A stretch of 34,530 bases of DNA from Blautia sp. (GTDB lineage: Bacteria > Bacillota > Clostridia > Lachnospirales > Lachnospiraceae). Positions 33,206-34,530 of this stretch are shown piece after piece; the stretch's first letter is position 1, and the number at the start of each line of letters is the position of its first letter. The position numbers and the translations under genes are program-made. Where the stretch lies: the NCBI GenBank assembly GCA_017459635.1, contig JAFUCO010000036.1, forward strand, positions 1 to 34,530. Direction: 5' to 3'. The notes below the pieces were generated by a model. The model did no database searches, was not told where the DNA came from, and saw only the letters and a program-made list of their open reading frames with translations.

Positions 33206-33211
33206 TACTTT

Positions 33212-33221
33212 ATCCTCCGCG
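33212..33221 (-). promoter_or_regulatory. Palindrome CTCCGCGGAG over the ribosome site
   Basis: A perfect ten-base palindrome overlapping the GGAGG ribosome site of the toxin-like ORF. It could be an operator for the antitoxin or a small RNA hairpin that masks the ribosome site. Confidence 0.45.
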
Positions 33222-33254
33222 GAGTGTATGATGGCTTTTTTAATTTATTCCATC

Positions 33255-33283
33255 ATTATAGTCCCATGATTGCTTTTTGTCAA
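33255..33283 (-). promoter_or_regulatory. Perfect consensus promoter of the toxin-antitoxin unit
   Basis: On the minus strand TTGACA, exactly 17 bases, TATAAT. Start predicted near 33248. A promoter this strong normally needs repression, which fits autoregulation by the antitoxin. Confidence 0.93.
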
Positions 33284-33287
33284 TATC

Positions 33288-33333
33288 CCATCATCTCTAC
33301 CTTCATTTTCCTATCATCTCCACCTTCATTTTC
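33288..33333 (-). repeat. Two 23-bp direct repeats upstream of the toxin-antitoxin promoter
   Basis: On the minus strand GAAAATGAAGGTGGAGATGAT (positions 33333-33313 approx., shortened here) and its near copy with one A for G lie head to tail directly above the -35. They are in the right place for protein binding, or may be a simple duplication. Confidence 0.75.
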
Positions 33334-33393
33334 TTCCAAAACTGCTTCACTTTGCCCTCGCCGTATCCCGAGTTACAATTCAGAAACCAAAAT

Positions 33394-33418
33394 AAGACAG
33401 AGAACCGTCCCCTGTCTT
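33394..33418 (+). repeat. REP-like palindrome, copy A
   Basis: A 25-base imperfect palindrome with ends AAGACAG and CTGTCTT and centre AGAACCGTCCC. The exact reverse complement is at 33985-34009, and degenerate copies are at 1923-1947 and 24336-24355. Such sequences are common in Clostridia near RAYT/IS200-type transposases as far as I recall. Confidence 0.75.
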
Positions 33419-33507
33419 ACGTAACCCAGGATTTGTGGAGCTGCGCCAATGCCGAGATTTAGAGAATCCGGAAGTATAGAAGAGTATACTTATTTGGCAA
33501 TCCGGAC

Positions 33508-33686
33508 GACGAGAGAGCGACACGATAGTGCTGTACGGGAGTCGGTGCCTGCTTGCCCGTCGAGCCAAAGCCTAACTGAGACTAAGACGCTCAGGAAGAG
33601 CCTTCCCGCCTAAGTCTCAGTAAGGCTTTGTCTCGCCGGAGCAGGCACAACGCTCCCGTACAGCACTATCGTGTCGCTCTCTCGTC
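33508..33686. mobile_element. 179-bp inverted-repeat element with 34-bp perfect ends
   Basis: The first 34 bases (starting GACGAGAGAGCGACACGATA) are the perfect reverse complement of the last 34. Inside, GTGCCTGCT, CAAAGCC and ACTGAGACT also pair with the opposite arm, leaving a central loop of about 25 bases. It has no coding capacity. No convincing target duplication is visible. It looks like a MITE or a large structured repeat; transcription through it would give a very stable hairpin. Confidence 0.8.
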
Positions 33687-33984
33687 TGTTTGTTGGAAGG
33701 CGGTAGTTGCGAAATCAGGCGTTAAACTGTGCTTTTTCTCATGCTTTGCAGAGAGTGATTTATTTCTCGTTCTCAAGATTTACGAAACCGCTCCAATGAC
33801 ATTTAATTTAGACGGAAATGTCTCTCGGACAGTTTGATATTTCAAGGTTCTGTGAAAATGATTGGATCTTTACTTAATGGCATTGTAACCGCTCCTCATT
33901 AATCTGTAGGGAATAGCCAAAGATGACAGGCTATGATCGTATTTAAAGCCAGCCAATAAACAGACGAGATGGGCCCGCGATAGT

Positions 33985-34009
33985 AAGACAGGGGACGGTT
34001 CTCTGTCTT
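33985..34009 (-). repeat. REP-like palindrome, copy B (inverted)
   Basis: Exact reverse complement of copy A at 33394-33418. The two copies face each other across the 179-bp inverted-repeat element. Confidence 0.75.
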
Positions 34010-34161
34010 ATGACTTAGCATACGCTCCTTTGTACGTATACTTTCCAGTGATCATGATATACTTTGTTTCATGCTGTTTCTCTTACTTTCAGTTTATTCC
34101 AGAGAACGACATCAACGGCAGTTCGGCTGGTAGTACTCCCACCGTTAGCAGGAGTTTCCGG

Positions 34162-34305
34162 TTATTCAAATATCCTTCTGCACCAGTCCGGCAGAGGATC
34201 CGCTTTGTACAGCCAATCACCATTATTAAAAAAAGCTACTATTTGAAATGCTTTCGAATTATCATAAATACGGACAGAATCACATAAAGGAATTAGCTCT
34301 ATAAG
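34162..34305 (-). pseudogene. C-terminal remnant of a zeta-toxin-like kinase gene
   Basis: The last 47 codons of a minus-strand frame read LIELIPLCDSVRIYDNSKAF, then QIVAFFNNGDWLYK and PLPDWCRRIFE before the stop. The pattern PLCD-VRIYDN-x-F-VA-F-NG-PxW is what I recall at the C-terminus of zeta-toxin/AAA-33 type nucleotide kinases. Everything upstream is missing: at 34306 the sequence switches to repeat-rich DNA beginning TGTTTG that looks like an insertion sequence end. So the gene is broken. The assignment rests on remembered motif likeness and needs a profile search. Confidence 0.5.
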
Positions 34306-34325
34306 TGTTTGTTGTAAAATAAAAT

Positions 34326-34394
34326 TGTAGTTAGTTGCAAAACAAAAATGTAGGTGGTTGCAACTACATTTTGTAGGTGATTGCAAAAACGAAA
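34326..34394 (+). repeat. Three 23-bp-period direct repeats
   Basis: TGTAGTTAGTTGCAAAAC, TGTAGGTGGTTGCAACTAC and TGTAGGTGATTGCAAAAAC at 34326, 34349 and 34372. Possible transposase-binding sites. Confidence 0.85.
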
Positions 34395-34526
34395 TGTACT
34401 TCCCAGGAAAGGGTTGCGCCATGTGGTAGCACCCGAGTCGGAAATACAAAAATCCATTGCAGACATATGGCCCAATCATTATCCTTGTTATGGTGACAAA
34501 CCAAAATGAACAAGGAGGAAAGGAGT

Positions 34527-34530
34527 ATGA
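34527..34530 (+). CDS. Start codon of a gene running off the right edge
   Basis: ATG at 34527 preceded by two purine-rich ribosome-site motifs (AAGGAGG and AAGGAG). An in-frame ATG at 34506 exists but precedes the ribosome site. If the IS21 reading is right this would be istA. Nothing of the protein is visible. Confidence 0.5.

Larger units (their letters stand above)
33334..34161. other. Gene-free region rich in repeats
   Basis: No supported protein gene in these 830 bases. It holds two inverted copies of a REP-like palindrome, a 179-bp inverted-repeat element and otherwise unassigned DNA with stops in all frames. A 13-codon ORF at 33883-33842 (minus) has a good ribosome site but no other support. 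Confidence 0.6.
34306..34530 (+). mobile_element. Probable left end of an IS21-like insertion sequence (partial)
   Basis: The segment starts TG exactly where the zeta-toxin-like remnant stops. It holds three direct repeats with a 23-base period, each starting TGTAG and containing TTGCAA (34326, 34349, 34372). It leads into a plus-strand gene start at 34527. TG at the tip, multiple terminal repeats and a first gene about 200 bases in are features of IS21-family left ends. The element continues beyond the window, so the transposase is not seen. Iterons of a replicon are an alternative. Confidence 0.45.

Noticed and set aside
34030-34287. 85-residue plus-strand ORF
   Set aside because: No ribosome site or family likeness; the opposite strand has the zeta-toxin-like C-terminus.

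Overview
The window looks like a chromosomal segment of a Clostridia-class Firmicute, most likely Lachnospiraceae. The reasons are strong AGGAGG-type ribosome sites before almost every gene, consensus sigma-A promoters, Gram-positive signal peptides, a rubrerythrin, and the LplB/YtcP-type sugar ABC transporter. This assignment is inference; there is no rRNA in the window. I see no tRNA, rRNA or CRISPR array.

Left part (1-10.9 kb): a nitroreductase gene missing its 3' end lies on the minus strand. Its leader is a three-unit tandem repeat that reads as back-to-back micro-ORFs. On the plus strand follows a carbohydrate-uptake locus: a LacI-type repressor, an AraC regulator fused to a GH39-like domain, two CUT1 permeases, a secreted sugar-binding protein and two alpha/beta-hydrolases (esterase-like). 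The most economical reading is sensing, import and deacylation of an acylated oligosaccharide, perhaps xylan-derived. The GH39-like domain keeps the nucleophile-type Glu but has Cys where the acid/base Glu is expected, so it may be a sensor and not an enzyme.

Middle part (11-24 kb): a double-domain polyphosphate:AMP phosphotransferase (plus strand) faces a run of minus-strand genes. These are a uridine phosphorylase with a methionine ABC importer (metN-metI-metQ), a 959-residue secreted beta-helix-like protein, uridine kinase, and a translationally coupled pair of zinc-ribbon proteins (one a membrane protein) behind a structured leader. A cytosolic beta-propeller-like protein (plus strand) is preceded by 24-bp tandem repeats.

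Right part (24.4-31 kb): housekeeping genes on the plus strand, namely glmS, an MMPL/RND exporter with 14-residue tandem repeats in a cytoplasmic loop, proC, and an S11 D,D-carboxypeptidase. A two-copy structured intergenic repeat with a compensatory base change lies between the exporter gene and proC.

Right end (31-34.5 kb): an accessory, decaying zone. It holds rubrerythrin, a Panacea-type antitoxin with an apparently truncated toxin ORF under a perfect consensus promoter, two large inverted-repeat elements (172 and 179 bp, MITE-like), inverted copies of a small REP-like palindrome, the C-terminal remnant of a zeta-toxin-like gene, and what looks like the left end of an IS21-like insertion sequence cutting that remnant. 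The most unusual signals are the micro-ORF array, the GH39-like sensor fusion, and the structured repeats. I found no complete, clearly novel multi-gene system.
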